DNA of 64,000 bases from NCBI GenBank assembly GCA_016209885.1, contig JACQVF010000097.1:1-64000 (forward strand), written 5' to 3'. The translations under genes and the position numbers were made by a program. This DNA comes from Gemmatimonadota bacterium (GTDB taxonomy: Bacteria; Gemmatimonadota; Gemmatimonadetes; Longimicrobiales; Gaopeijiaceae). The notes beneath the pieces are model-generated. The model made no database searches and had not been told where the DNA came from. It saw nothing but the letters and a program-made list of their open reading frames with translations. Of this stretch, positions 44,813 through 54,114 are shown one piece after another (position 1 is the first letter of the stretch; each line of letters begins with the position of its first letter).

Positions 44813-47800
44813 GTGAAGCGGGTCGCGTGGGGTCTCATGCTCGTGGCCCTCGGCCTCCTGGCAAGCCGTAGCGCGAGTGCCCAGGCCGTGGGGTCGGTGA
44901 CCGGCGTGGTGACGGACCAGCAGAGTGGCCAGCCGCTCGCCGGGGTCCAGGTCTTCCTCGAGGGTACCGGCCGAGGTGTCCTCACTCAGGAGAACGGCCG
45001 CTACTTCCTCATCAACGTTCCGGTGGGCACCTACACCCTGGTGGCCGAGCTCATCGGCTATGCCACCGTGCAGCACCAGAACGTGGTGGTGGCCACGGAC
45101 ATCGCGCGGGTCATCAACGTTCAGATGGTCACGCAGGCCGTGGCGGTGGCCGAGGTCGTGGTGGAGGCGGAGCGTGTGCCGCTCGTGGAGCTCAGGGCGA
45201 GCGGGAGCTCGAACACGCTCACGTCCGAAGACATCGAGGCGCTGCCGGTCACGAGTATCCAGGGCGCGCTGGCCTTTCAGCAGGGTTTCCTGGAGGTGCC
45301 GGACAACACGGACGTGCTCTCGTACGGCGAGTCGCGGCGCAACGTCCTTTCCCCGATTCGCATCCGAGGGGGCCGCGGTGCCGAGACGCTCACCTTGATC
45401 GACGGGATCCCGGTACAGAACTGGGTGCTGGGCGGGCCTACGCTGGATCCGAACCTGCCCTCTGTCGCGCAGCTCGACTACGTCAAGGGCGGCTTCGAGC
45501 CCCAGTACGGGAACGCGCTCTCGGGAATCATCAACATTGCGCTGCGTGAAGGCGGCGACGAGCTGGAGGGATCCCTCGAGTACCAGACTTCGCGCTTCGG
45601 CGGCTGGCTCGGCAATACGCAGGACGAGCTCCTGGGCCTCGATCTCTACCAGGGCTTCCTGTCCGGGCCGATCCCCGGGACCGGCGGCAAGGGCCGGTTC
45701 ATGGTCTCCGGCCGGCATCAGAACGCGAAGGACCGGGTGCTCGAGTTCGACGACGATGTCTACGACCCCAACAACCCGCGCGCCGGCTTCAACACGCCGT
45801 TCCTCACGGACATCTTTCCGGGCTGGCGGGGCGTGGGCTACGATGCCCGCTACGATGTCGTCGGCAAGCTGACCTACTACTTCACGCCGGCGATCAAGCT
45901 CAACGTCTCCGGCATCCGCTATGAGCGCGAGCGCCAGCCGTTTGACTTCCTGTTCCTCTACACGTATGACGATCCGCTCTCCGCTCCGAACCTGCGCACG
46001 GCGGCGGACTCGGCGTACTACGGGGGGAACCTGTCCCAGTATCGGCTGGCGCCCACGGACTTCCCGAACGTGATTCAGGGCACCTCGCGCCTCGAGCGCA
46101 CACTGCTCGTCGCGAACTGGGACCATACGCTGCAGCGCTCGAGCTACCGCATTTCCGTCGGGCGCTTCGACCAGCAGCGCCTGACGTGCAACTGGTTCCA
46201 GGGCGTGTGCCTGGGCGGCGGTGACGAAGGGTTCCAGGACCCGAACTTCACGGATGACCGCTTCCACGGCCCGGCACCCGTGGGCCAGCGCGGGCTGCAT
46301 CCCACCATGGGCACGGACTTCCTCTACGGCGGAGAGGATATCACGACCTGGGTGGGCCGCGGGGACTGGCAGTGGCAGGCGTCGGACCACCACAACTTTC
46401 AGGCGGGCGTCTACTGGCAGCAGCACGACCTGGGTTACGACGAGTCGGAGTGCACGTGCGGCAACATCCGGATCGTGGTGAACCAGAAGTACTCCATCGA
46501 CCCGTGGGATGCCGCCTTCTACGTCCAGGACCGCATCGAATACGATTTCCTCACCGCCCGCATCGGCTTCCGCTTCGACTACGGCAAGGCGCCGGGTGTC
46601 TTCCTCCGCGACCCCATCGACCCGACGGCGGGCAGCACGGCCGCTGATGTCTGCAAGGACCCGAATGGCATGAGCTCGCACCTGGACAAGAGCTGGGTCG
46701 AGCTCGGCGCAGATCCGGCGTGGGCCCGGCTCGGCGAAGGGTGTGGCGGCAACGCGGACATCACCCGCCGGGCGGCGCTCGTCGCCTTCGAGGATGATTT
46801 CGTCGGCACCCGCACGCGCACCCAGTTCTCTCCGCGTATCGGGATCTCGTTCCCGGTCACGGAGACATCGTCGGTATTCTTCAACTACGGGGTCTACTCC
46901 CAGAACCCGGTGATCAAGAACCTCTACAACTTCACGGGCGTCGGCACGCCCCACGAGGGCTGCCCCCTCGGCTTCGCGCTCGGCTTCGCGGGCGAGAACG
47001 GGCTCAAGAAGTGCGGACTCTCGGAGCCCGTCACCATGGCGCAATACCGCGGTCCTTACACGCATGAGACGCGGCCGGAGGGTGTGGACAAGATCCTGGG
47101 GAACACGAACCTCCAGATCGAGCGCACGAGCTCTTACGAGGTGGGGCTCCTGACGCAGATCAGCGACATCTACGCCCTGGGGATCACCCTCTTCGCGAAG
47201 GACCAGACCGGCCTCACAGGCTTCCGGGACGGCGGGGTGCTCCCGGACGGCACCGGCGTCTTCGACATCGGGCAGACCTATGGGACGGCGCGGCCCCGCT
47301 ACACCGCGCTGGTGAACTCGGACTACCAGACGGTCCGCGGGATCGAGCTGCAGCTCCGGCGCGGGATCCTGGACTTCTGGGGCTTCGACATCAACTACTC
47401 GTTCTCTCAAGCCCGCACGAACGGCGCGGCGCTCGACCGCGCCCTCGAGGACGACATCTCGCGCGAACAGGCGCTCTTCACCAACGCGGAGTTCCCCTCG
47501 GAGATCGATATCCCGCACGTCTTCAACGCGGTGCTGCGCTTCGTGGCCCGGGAGGAGACGCCGGACGTCCCCTTCGGCGAGTGGCTGAAGAACACGACGG
47601 CCACGCTTACGGCGCGGGCGGCTGGCGGGGTCCCCTACACCCCGACCACGACGCTCACGGGTGGCGGCAGCACCATCAACACGACGGCACGCCTGGACGC
47701 GAACAGTAAGCGGGGGCCCTCGACCTTCGAGATGGACTTCCAGCTCACGAAGGACTGGAGCGTGACAAACATGAACTACGGGTTCTTCCTCCGGGCGGAG

Positions 47801-47998
47801 AACCTCCTGGACGCCAAGAACTGCATCCAGGTGTTCACGAGCACGGGCCGCTGCGAGGCGGGCCAGGCCGATCAGGCGCGGCGCGCTACCGGCAACCCGC
47901 TCACGGATCCGAGCTCGATTTCAAGCTCGTACCTGGACCGGCCCCAGTACTTCGCCCAGCGGCGGACGATCGTGGCCGGCCTTAGGGTGAGCTTCTGA
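44813..47998 (+). CDS. TonB-dependent receptor, cassette B
   Basis: A 1,061-residue homologue of the cassette A receptor. The GTG at 44813 has AAGGAGG six bases upstream and yields a signal peptide ending SASAQ. The carboxypeptidase-like domain (GVVTDQQSGQPLAGVQVFLE), EVVVEAERVP and plug (GGRGAETLTLIDGIPVQNWV) are very close to cassette A, while the barrel loops diverge and are longer by about 60 residues overall. It ends GLRVSF. No SusD-like gene. The strong conservation of the periplasmic part suggests a shared energy partner and different external ligands. Confidence 0.93.
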   Translation: MKRVAWGLMLVALGLLASRSASAQAVGSVTGVVTDQQSGQPLAGVQVFLEGTGRGVLTQENGRYFLINVPVGTYTLVAELIGYATVQHQNVVVATDIARVINVQMVTQAVAVAEVVVEAERVPLVELRASGSSNTLTSEDIEALPVTSIQGALAFQQGFLEVPDNTDVLSYGESRRNVLSPIRIRGGRGAETLTLIDGIPVQNWVLGGPTLDPNLPSVAQLDYVKGGFEPQYGNALSGIINIALREGGDELEGSLEYQTSRFGGWLGNTQDELLGLDLYQGFLSGPIPGTGGKGRFMVSGRHQNAKDRVLEFDDDVYDPNNPRAGFNTPFLTDIFPGWRGVGYDARYDVVGKLTYYFTPAIKLNVSGIRYERERQPFDFLFLYTYDDPLSAPNLRTAADSAYYGGNLSQYRLAPTDFPNVIQGTSRLERTLLVANWDHTLQRSSYRISVGRFDQQRLTCNWFQGVCLGGGDEGFQDPNFTDDRFHGPAPVGQRGLHPTMGTDFLYGGEDITTWVGRGDWQWQASDHHNFQAGVYWQQHDLGYDESECTCGNIRIVVNQKYSIDPWDAAFYVQDRIEYDFLTARIGFRFDYGKAPGVFLRDPIDPTAGSTAADVCKDPNGMSSHLDKSWVELGADPAWARLGEGCGGNADITRRAALVAFEDDFVGTRTRTQFSPRIGISFPVTETSSVFFNYGVYSQNPVIKNLYNFTGVGTPHEGCPLGFALGFAGENGLKKCGLSEPVTMAQYRGPYTHETRPEGVDKILGNTNLQIERTSSYEVGLLTQISDIYALGITLFAKDQTGLTGFRDGGVLPDGTGVFDIGQTYGTARPRYTALVNSDYQTVRGIELQLRRGILDFWGFDINYSFSQARTNGAALDRALEDDISREQALFTNAEFPSEIDIPHVFNAVLRFVAREETPDVPFGEWLKNTTATLTARAAGGVPYTPTTTLTGGGSTINTTARLDANSKRGPSTFEMDFQLTKDWSVTNMNYGFFLRAENLLDAKNCIQVFTSTGRCEAGQADQARRATGNPLTDPSSISSSYLDRPQYFAQRRTIVAGLRVSF

Positions 47999-48145
47999 GC
48001 GGACTCGGCGCCCGGTTGCCGGGTGCCTGGCTCCCGGTGCCGATCAGGAAGGGCTGCACGCCAGGAGCCAGGTCCGAGGAACCGGACAGAAAGAACTTGG
48101 CGAGAGGCGTGAAGGCTCGAGAACGGAAAGAGTAGAGGACGATCC

Positions 48146-51100
48146 ATGAGACTCCATCACCAGAGGCACGGCGTGCTCCCGCTCCTCGTGGGAAGCCTTC
48201 TCCTGCTCCCTGGCGGCGGCGGCGAGCTCCGAGCGCAGGTCCCGCAGCTCTCGGACCTGAGCCGGAAATGGGTGCTCGGGCCGGACGGCGAGCCCGTGGA
48301 GCCGGAACTCGGGCGGCGCCCCTCGCATTTCCAGCTCTTCTCTGACAAGGACTTCGCACGGGCCTTCATGACCCCCGGCGCGAGCATCAGTGGCTCGGTG
48401 CTGGAGCTCTGCTGGGAGAACTGGCCCGACGACGAGATCTGCCCGTACGGCATCTTCCGGCGCGTGAGGAGCGACAACGTGCTTACCCTGGCGTACAGGC
48501 AGGGCGACTACTTCTATGGGGTGCCGCGCACCGAGTGGCTCAAGCACCGGCAGAAGGTGCAAAGCCTGGCCAATGCGAAGGGGCGCGGCTACAACGTCTT
48601 CACGAACACGAGCTCCCCACTCTTCATTCTCCCGAAGGACGGGACGGTGGGCATCCTGCACTCGGGCGTGACCGCTCAGGCAGACGGTACGTGCAAGGAC
48701 ACGCACCGCTGGCTCACCGGGGACCCCCTGCTCCCGCTCTCGGACTGCCCGGTTACCTGGGGCTCCGCCGGCTGGCGCGGCGCCCAGCTTATCGCGAAAG
48801 AGGACTATGAGGCGGCGTTCAGGGCCAACGGGAACAGCTTCACCTTCGACTACTGGCGGATGCCCGGTGCCTACGCCGCCGGTTCCGTGGACGCAGGACG
48901 CCTGCTCGGGAGCTGGCAGGGCTACGGCGTCTCGAGCGACTGGAGCATCGACAAGGCCGCGCTCTACGGGAACGTCGTGCCCCGCGGCTCCGGCGAGCCG
49001 CAGGTGCCCGGCTGGCCTCTGGGGCTCGAGATTCGGAGCGACGCGTTCGTGTACGCGCTTCCCACCCTGGCCGGGGTCCTGTTCGTCCAGGCGCTCATCA
49101 TCAACCGGAGCGAGGACGTGTATGGCGTCCCCCTGGATTACGACTCACTCTACTTCGGCTTCTCGCCGTCGTGGTGGTTTCACTCGAGCCTCCAGACGGC
49201 CGCACAGTACTGGGAGCCGGCCACCGGCGCGTTCAAGGCGGCGACCACGGAGGAGAAGGTGGGCTGCCCGAACGCGCGGGCGGACCGGGTCACGGACATC
49301 CTCTGCCCCGGGCTCCGTGGGATCATCGGCGGCAGCCGGCACGGTGCGGCCATGATGATGGTGCTCAAGAGCCCCATCGGCGACCTGCGCAACAAGCTGT
49401 TTACCCGGGCGGGCTCGCCGTTCTACAACCCGAGCCACCCGAGCGCCGGCGACACGATCACGTTCCAGCACGGCCACATGTGCGGTTTCCGGGCGTGCGT
49501 GCAGACCACGTATAACCGCTGGGCGGACCCGGACGGCGAGCAGCGCATGTTCGGGATGATCGCGTCGGTAGCGGCGGACGTGGCGGGCGCCCGCAACCTG
49601 AACGACCCCACCTCCTTCAGCGATCGCGACTACTGGCACACCCTCCGCTCGGAGCGCTTCCCGGAGCGCTCGGGGTTCAACCGCTACGTGCCCGGCACCT
49701 GGGACTGGAACCACGACGGCAAGCCCGACACGCTCTACCTGGACTCGTGCGGGAGCAAGGGCTGCGTGGCCGCGTGGAGCGACACCCTGCCCGGCGGCTG
49801 GCTCAACGGATACGGGAACGTGGGCGTCACGAACACGGTGGGCCCGATCCGGCTCGCCGCGGGCGACACCACCGGCTACATCTGGGCGTTCGCCGTGGCC
49901 CCCGAGGGTGCCGCGCAGCTCGATCAGTTCGTGAAGAACATCACGGACATGTACTTCAACTTCTTCAAGGGGCCGTCGGCGGCGGCGCTGACAATCGTCC
50001 GCGGTGTGGACGTCTCGAGCACGCGACTCGGGCGCCGGGTCTCCCTCTTCCTCGACGACTCCCAGGTCCGCAAGTGGGCGGACCAGTTCCTGCTGGACCA
50101 GGCCGCGGCGCTCGAGGGATCCCGGCCCGCAGCGCTGAACCCGACCCTGCTTGCTGACATTCGGGCTCGGGCCCGGGACAACGTGGAGGCGGTGCACCTC
50201 CTCAAGTCGTGCGATGGCGGCGACACCTTCACGGACGACAACGACTGCGAAGGCGATGAGGCGAAGGACGGGAAGTTCAAGGACCTGGGCTGGTTCCCGT
50301 ACAAGTCGTGGGCGGCGAACCAGGTGCCCTCCGCCTTCACGGACGAGACGGTCACCCCCGGCCGCACCTACCTCTACGTCCTGGTGAGCGAGACGCGCGG
50401 CGCATCCTTCCCTGTGGTGGAGGATGGCCCGGGCGGCACCTTCAAGGCCGGCAGCCTCGACCTCGCGCCCAAGATCTTCAATCCCATCAGCCGCGCCGCG
50501 GACGCGCCGCAGGTCGCCCGCGTCTACGTGACCGCGTCCTTGCAGGCGGGCGCGCAGCGGGCCTCGGCGACACTGGCCGCGCAGTCCGGGCCGGCCAAGG
50601 TCGCGCCCGACGGCTTCGAGATCCTTACCATCACCCCGGCCACAGACGCGCCGACCGCCGGCGCGTACAGGGTCCTGTTCGCCGACGACGTGACCGTCGT
50701 GCGCACGGAGACCTACGAGACCGCGGCGCTCGCTAAGCTGAGCAGCGTGACGACGCGTATCGATGCCAAGGACAAGGCGACGGGCCAGACGATCCTCAGC
50801 ACGCAGGTCCAGGGCGCGGACGGGATCACGCTGAGCGGAGAGTCGTCATCCCAGCGGACCGTGGAGGGCAGGGTCGTCAGCATCGTCTCGACGTTCAAGC
50901 AGCTCACGGCCATGCTGCTCAGGGGGACCAACGTCCCGCTCCTGGCCAGCGCGGTGCTGGACGGGGAGAAGACCACGCCCGGCGCCTTCATCGGCCGCGC
51001 GGACTTCCCGGGCATCCTGCTGAACGTGAAGCACTCGCCCGGCACCCTCGCGGGCTCGTTCTACATGCAGCGCGAGGAGAAGCTCGACCCCCTCACCTCA

Positions 51101-52168
51101 CCCGCGGTGGGCTGGCGCTCCGCGTCGGTGAGGCCGGGTCCCGCCGCCCGGTACGGTGAGCTGGTCTTCGACTGGGAGGCTGACGCCTTCGGGCCGGCCG
51201 CGCCGTTCGCGCTGAACTTCGCGAACCCGCAGGCGACCGCGGACGCCCTGGCGCAATCCGTGCGCGCCCGTCCGGCCGCGCAGCGCACGCTGGCGGCGAG
51301 CCAGCCGGTGCTCGACCTGGCGAAGGCGGCGCTCCGCGCCCGGGGCAGCAGGGCCGACTCGCTGCGGGCGAATGCGCTCGTTGCCGCCGATATCGTGCAG
51401 GCCGCACTGCCGTTCACCATCCGCAACGCCACGTTCAACGCGAACGTGGACGCCATCATGCTGAAGCGGAGCGCCGACGTGCGGCGCCTGGGGAGCGGGC
51501 CGGATACGCTGACGGTCGCGGTTCCGTCCGACATCTGGCTGCCCGGTGACGATCTCATCCTGGTGGAGAACACGGGCGCCGGGAACGCGGTGACGTGGGC
51601 GACGGCCGCGCTTGGTTGCGATCCCGGGAGCGTCTTCCGGCCGCTCACCTGCAACCCGGTGTCGGGCCGCGGCTCGACCTTCTACGTGGCCACGAACGCG
51701 GACCATCGGCTGCACGTCCAGTATTACGTGGGGTTCAGCACCAGGAGCCAGTTCACCTTTGACGTGCGGGCCGCCAAGGTGGCCGCCGAGCTCACGGCCG
51801 AGGAGATCCGCACCGGGCTCGAGGACGTGAAGGCCGTCCCCAACCCGTTCATGAGCTTCTCGCAGCTGGTCTACCCCGGCACCGAACGGGATGAGGCCAT
51901 CGTCTTCACGCACCTGCCGCCGCGGGGGCGCCTCCGCATCTACACGGTGGCCGGCCACTTCGTGCAGGAGCTGACCTGGGAGGCGGGCGACCTGGCGCAG
52001 ACGCAGTTCGGGGCGACCACGTCGGGGCAGGGCGACCTGTTCTTCAACCTGCGGACCCGGGAAGGGAACCGGATGGCCTCCGGCCTCTACCTCTTCGTGG
52101 TCACGGCCCTGGGTGCGGACGGGAGCGAGATCGGAAGCAAGATCGGCAAGTTCGTCATCATTCGTTGA
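48146..52168 (+). CDS. Giant exported protein with C-terminal PNPF/KFVIIR domain, cassette B
   Basis: A 1,340-residue partner of the cassette A giant protein, with a signal peptide cut near ELRA/QV. Shared landmarks: YDSLYFG, KSPIGDLRNKL (408-418), SPFYNPSHPSAGDTITF, a DxNxDGxxD loop DWNHDGKPD (520-528), DSCGSKGC, RLAAGDTTG, KSCDGGDTFTDD, KTTPGAF and DFPGI. The C-terminal 111 residues start VPNPFMSF, contain RLRIYTVAGHFVQELTW and end GKFVIIR. The first 130 residues differ from cassette A. No enzyme motif is recognised. It is followed after 15 bases by a PorV-like gene. Confidence 0.85.
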   Translation: MRLHHQRHGVLPLLVGSLLLLPGGGGELRAQVPQLSDLSRKWVLGPDGEPVEPELGRRPSHFQLFSDKDFARAFMTPGASISGSVLELCWENWPDDEICPYGIFRRVRSDNVLTLAYRQGDYFYGVPRTEWLKHRQKVQSLANAKGRGYNVFTNTSSPLFILPKDGTVGILHSGVTAQADGTCKDTHRWLTGDPLLPLSDCPVTWGSAGWRGAQLIAKEDYEAAFRANGNSFTFDYWRMPGAYAAGSVDAGRLLGSWQGYGVSSDWSIDKAALYGNVVPRGSGEPQVPGWPLGLEIRSDAFVYALPTLAGVLFVQALIINRSEDVYGVPLDYDSLYFGFSPSWWFHSSLQTAAQYWEPATGAFKAATTEEKVGCPNARADRVTDILCPGLRGIIGGSRHGAAMMMVLKSPIGDLRNKLFTRAGSPFYNPSHPSAGDTITFQHGHMCGFRACVQTTYNRWADPDGEQRMFGMIASVAADVAGARNLNDPTSFSDRDYWHTLRSERFPERSGFNRYVPGTWDWNHDGKPDTLYLDSCGSKGCVAAWSDTLPGGWLNGYGNVGVTNTVGPIRLAAGDTTGYIWAFAVAPEGAAQLDQFVKNITDMYFNFFKGPSAAALTIVRGVDVSSTRLGRRVSLFLDDSQVRKWADQFLLDQAAALEGSRPAALNPTLLADIRARARDNVEAVHLLKSCDGGDTFTDDNDCEGDEAKDGKFKDLGWFPYKSWAANQVPSAFTDETVTPGRTYLYVLVSETRGASFPVVEDGPGGTFKAGSLDLAPKIFNPISRAADAPQVARVYVTASLQAGAQRASATLAAQSGPAKVAPDGFEILTITPATDAPTAGAYRVLFADDVTVVRTETYETAALAKLSSVTTRIDAKDKATGQTILSTQVQGADGITLSGESSSQRTVEGRVVSIVSTFKQLTAMLLRGTNVPLLASAVLDGEKTTPGAFIGRADFPGILLNVKHSPGTLAGSFYMQREEKLDPLTSPAVGWRSASVRPGPAARYGELVFDWEADAFGPAAPFALNFANPQATADALAQSVRARPAAQRTLAASQPVLDLAKAALRARGSRADSLRANALVAADIVQAALPFTIRNATFNANVDAIMLKRSADVRRLGSGPDTLTVAVPSDIWLPGDDLILVENTGAGNAVTWATAALGCDPGSVFRPLTCNPVSGRGSTFYVATNADHRLHVQYYVGFSTRSQFTFDVRAAKVAAELTAEEIRTGLEDVKAVPNPFMSFSQLVYPGTERDEAIVFTHLPPRGRLRIYTVAGHFVQELTWEAGDLAQTQFGATTSGQGDLFFNLRTREGNRMASGLYLFVVTALGADGSEIGSKIGKFVIIR

Positions 52169-52183
52169 CCGGAGACGGGTCCC

Positions 52184-53272
52184 ATGAGCGCGATCCTTCG
52201 ATTCGGCCTTGCGCTGACTTTCGTGACGGCGGCTGTCTCGCCCGCGGCGGCCCAGACGGGCGAGCAGCTCCAGGGCGACCCCGAAACCCCGAACGCACGC
52301 ACCGCGACCCGCGGCGCTCAGTTCCTCGCCATCCCCGTTGGCGCGCGCGCCCTGGCCCTGGGCGGCGCCGTCACGGCCGACGTCTCGGGCGTGGCCGCCA
52401 TGTTCTGGAACCCGGCCGGCCTCGCCCACGGGGAGGGGGTCGGCTTCGGCTACAGCTACAGCGAGCTGTTCGAGGACACGGACATCACGCATCAGTACGC
52501 CGGCGTCTATGTGCCGCTGCCCTGGGCCACCCTCGGGGTCAGCGTAGTGAGCCTCTCGAGCGGCGACATCACGCGCACCACGCTCGCGTTCCCCGATGGC
52601 GGCGACCCGCTCTTCGGGGGGACGTTCGAGTACTCGGCGACCGCCATTGGAGTGCACGCGGCGAAGCGCCTCACGGACCGCTTCGTGTTCGGCGGTGCCC
52701 TCAAGTCGGTGCACGAGGGGATCGACAACGCCTCCTCCTCGTGGGTCGCTCTCGACGTCGGACTTCAGTTCGAGACGGGGCTGTTTGGGACCACCATCGG
52801 CGCAAGCCTGGTGAACCTGAGCGGCGACGCGAAGTGGGAGGGGATCGACCGGCGGTTGTCGGACGAGCTGAACACGGAGCAGATCGTGGACGTGACGGTG
52901 AAGACCCGGGACGTGGCGCTCCCCATGGCCTTCCGGTTCAGCCTGGCGGTCGACCTGGTCGGCGCGCCCACCGCCATCCTCACGCCCTCGGGGATGCACT
53001 CCCTCCGCGTGATCGCCGATGCCACCGACGCCATCGACACGAACCCGAATGTGGCGCTCGGGGCGGAGTACGCACTCCGGGACATCCTCTTCCTGCGGGG
53101 CGGCTGGCGCTCCCTCAACGAGGACCGGGGGCCGTGGGAGACGAGCGACCAGTTGTCCGGCGGCTTCGGGCTTAAGCTGCCGGTGGGCCCGGCCGCGCGC
53201 CTCGACTACGCATTCGCGCAGTTCGGCGAGCTGGGCAACCGGCAGGTGTTCAGCATCGAAGTGGAGTTCTGA
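52184..53272 (+). CDS. PorV/PorQ-family outer-membrane protein, cassette B
   Basis: A 362-residue barrel protein with a signal peptide cut at AAA/QT. N-terminal signature ARTATRGAQFLAIPVGARAL then ALGGAVTADVSGVAAMFWNP. Barrel segments FEYSATAIGVHAAKRLTDRF correspond to FEYTATAVGVHLSRLITDRL in cassette A. Ends FSIEVEF. GGAGACGGG precedes the ATG. Same slot and same inferred role as the cassette A PorV-like protein. Confidence 0.87.
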   Translation: MSAILRFGLALTFVTAAVSPAAAQTGEQLQGDPETPNARTATRGAQFLAIPVGARALALGGAVTADVSGVAAMFWNPAGLAHGEGVGFGYSYSELFEDTDITHQYAGVYVPLPWATLGVSVVSLSSGDITRTTLAFPDGGDPLFGGTFEYSATAIGVHAAKRLTDRFVFGGALKSVHEGIDNASSSWVALDVGLQFETGLFGTTIGASLVNLSGDAKWEGIDRRLSDELNTEQIVDVTVKTRDVALPMAFRFSLAVDLVGAPTAILTPSGMHSLRVIADATDAIDTNPNVALGAEYALRDILFLRGGWRSLNEDRGPWETSDQLSGGFGLKLPVGPAARLDYAFAQFGELGNRQVFSIEVEF

Positions 53273-53282
53273 GCCGCGGTTG

Positions 53283-53374
53283 GCGCTTAGCGCTCAGCAA
53301 TTGGCGATTGGCGAGCGGGACTCAGGGCCTTAGGGCCGCGAGCGCAGCGATCCTGACTGCGAATCGCTCATCGC
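53283..53374. repeat. Intergenic repeat region, copy 3 of the GCGAATCGCT motif
   Basis: The 139-base gap between the PorV-like and small-barrel genes contains GCGAATCGCTCATCGC (53359-53374) and, before it, CAATTGGCGATTGGCGA and a stretch resembling the copy after atpC. The matching gap in cassette A is only 21 bases, so this element was probably inserted into cassette B. Confidence 0.55.
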
Positions 53375-53411
53375 CACATTCGCTCCCGAATACGAGGAAC
53401 GGGAGGAGATC

Positions 53412-54077
53412 ATGAACCGGTTGAGCCTGTGTAGTGTTATCCTCGTCCTCGGCGTCACGGCGGCCGCCATGGCCCAGACGCCCGAAGCCACCTTCGTGGT
53501 GACGCCCATGGGCGGGTACGGGCTCATCGACGAGGCGAGCGCCCTCGATCCCATGGCAGCCGGCGGCATCGATGCCATCTACCGGCACTCGAGTGGGATC
53601 GTCTTCGGCATCGGTGCGAACGCGGCCCGCGCGAAGACGCAGAAGGACTTCTTCCCGCGGGCGCGCCTGGTGTACGGTCAGCGCACGGAGCTGTACGACG
53701 TGCAGCAGCCCGTGTTCGTATACGCCTACCGGGCGCAGGCGGGCTATCACGTGAGCGGCCGGCTCGCACCCTACGTGCTGGGCGGCGTCGGCGGCTACGC
53801 CGTCTACACGGATCCCGAACAGAGCCGGGGCGGGAAGTTCCGGCACGCGCTCCACTTCGCCTTCGGGGGCGGCATCGACCTCGCCCTCGAGGAGCGCACC
53901 GGCCTGCGGCTGGACATCCGCGACCTCGTCTACACGGACTGGGACCGCGAGATGCTGAACCCCGTCGCGCCGGAGTTCCGGGACGACTTCTTCCCCGAGT
54001 TCCAGCCCGCACCCCCGGAACCCAAGGACATGATCCACAACATCGTTATCAGCATCGGGTTCAACTTCGTTCCGTGA
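53412..54077 (+). CDS. Small outer-membrane beta-barrel protein, cassette B
   Basis: A 221-residue protein with a signal peptide cut at AMA/QT; the beta-strand pattern ends VISIGFNFVP. Homologous to the cassette A slot-4 protein (shared VTPMGGYGLID/VTPYAAFLSP region, LAPYVLGGVGGYAVYTDPEQ and IRDLVYTDWDREMLNPVAP). GGGAGGAGATC precedes the ATG. Role unknown; barrel by pattern. Confidence 0.8.
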   Translation: MNRLSLCSVILVLGVTAAAMAQTPEATFVVTPMGGYGLIDEASALDPMAAGGIDAIYRHSSGIVFGIGANAARAKTQKDFFPRARLVYGQRTELYDVQQPVFVYAYRAQAGYHVSGRLAPYVLGGVGGYAVYTDPEQSRGGKFRHALHFAFGGGIDLALEERTGLRLDIRDLVYTDWDREMLNPVAPEFRDDFFPEFQPAPPEPKDMIHNIVISIGFNFVP

Positions 54078-54114
54078 GTTCCGTGAGCGGCGAAGCGGCG
54101 ACAAGGAGAGCGTT

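Noticed and set aside
44507-47518. A 1,003-codon open frame on the minus strand opposite the cassette B receptor
   Set aside because: Its length is striking, but it tracks the codon pattern of the receptor gene and starts and ends at no promoter, ribosome site or terminator.
35554-54077. SusC/SusD-type glycan utilisation locus
   Set aside because: The receptors resemble SusC at the N-terminus, but no SusD-like lipoprotein and no glycoside hydrolase or lyase is present.
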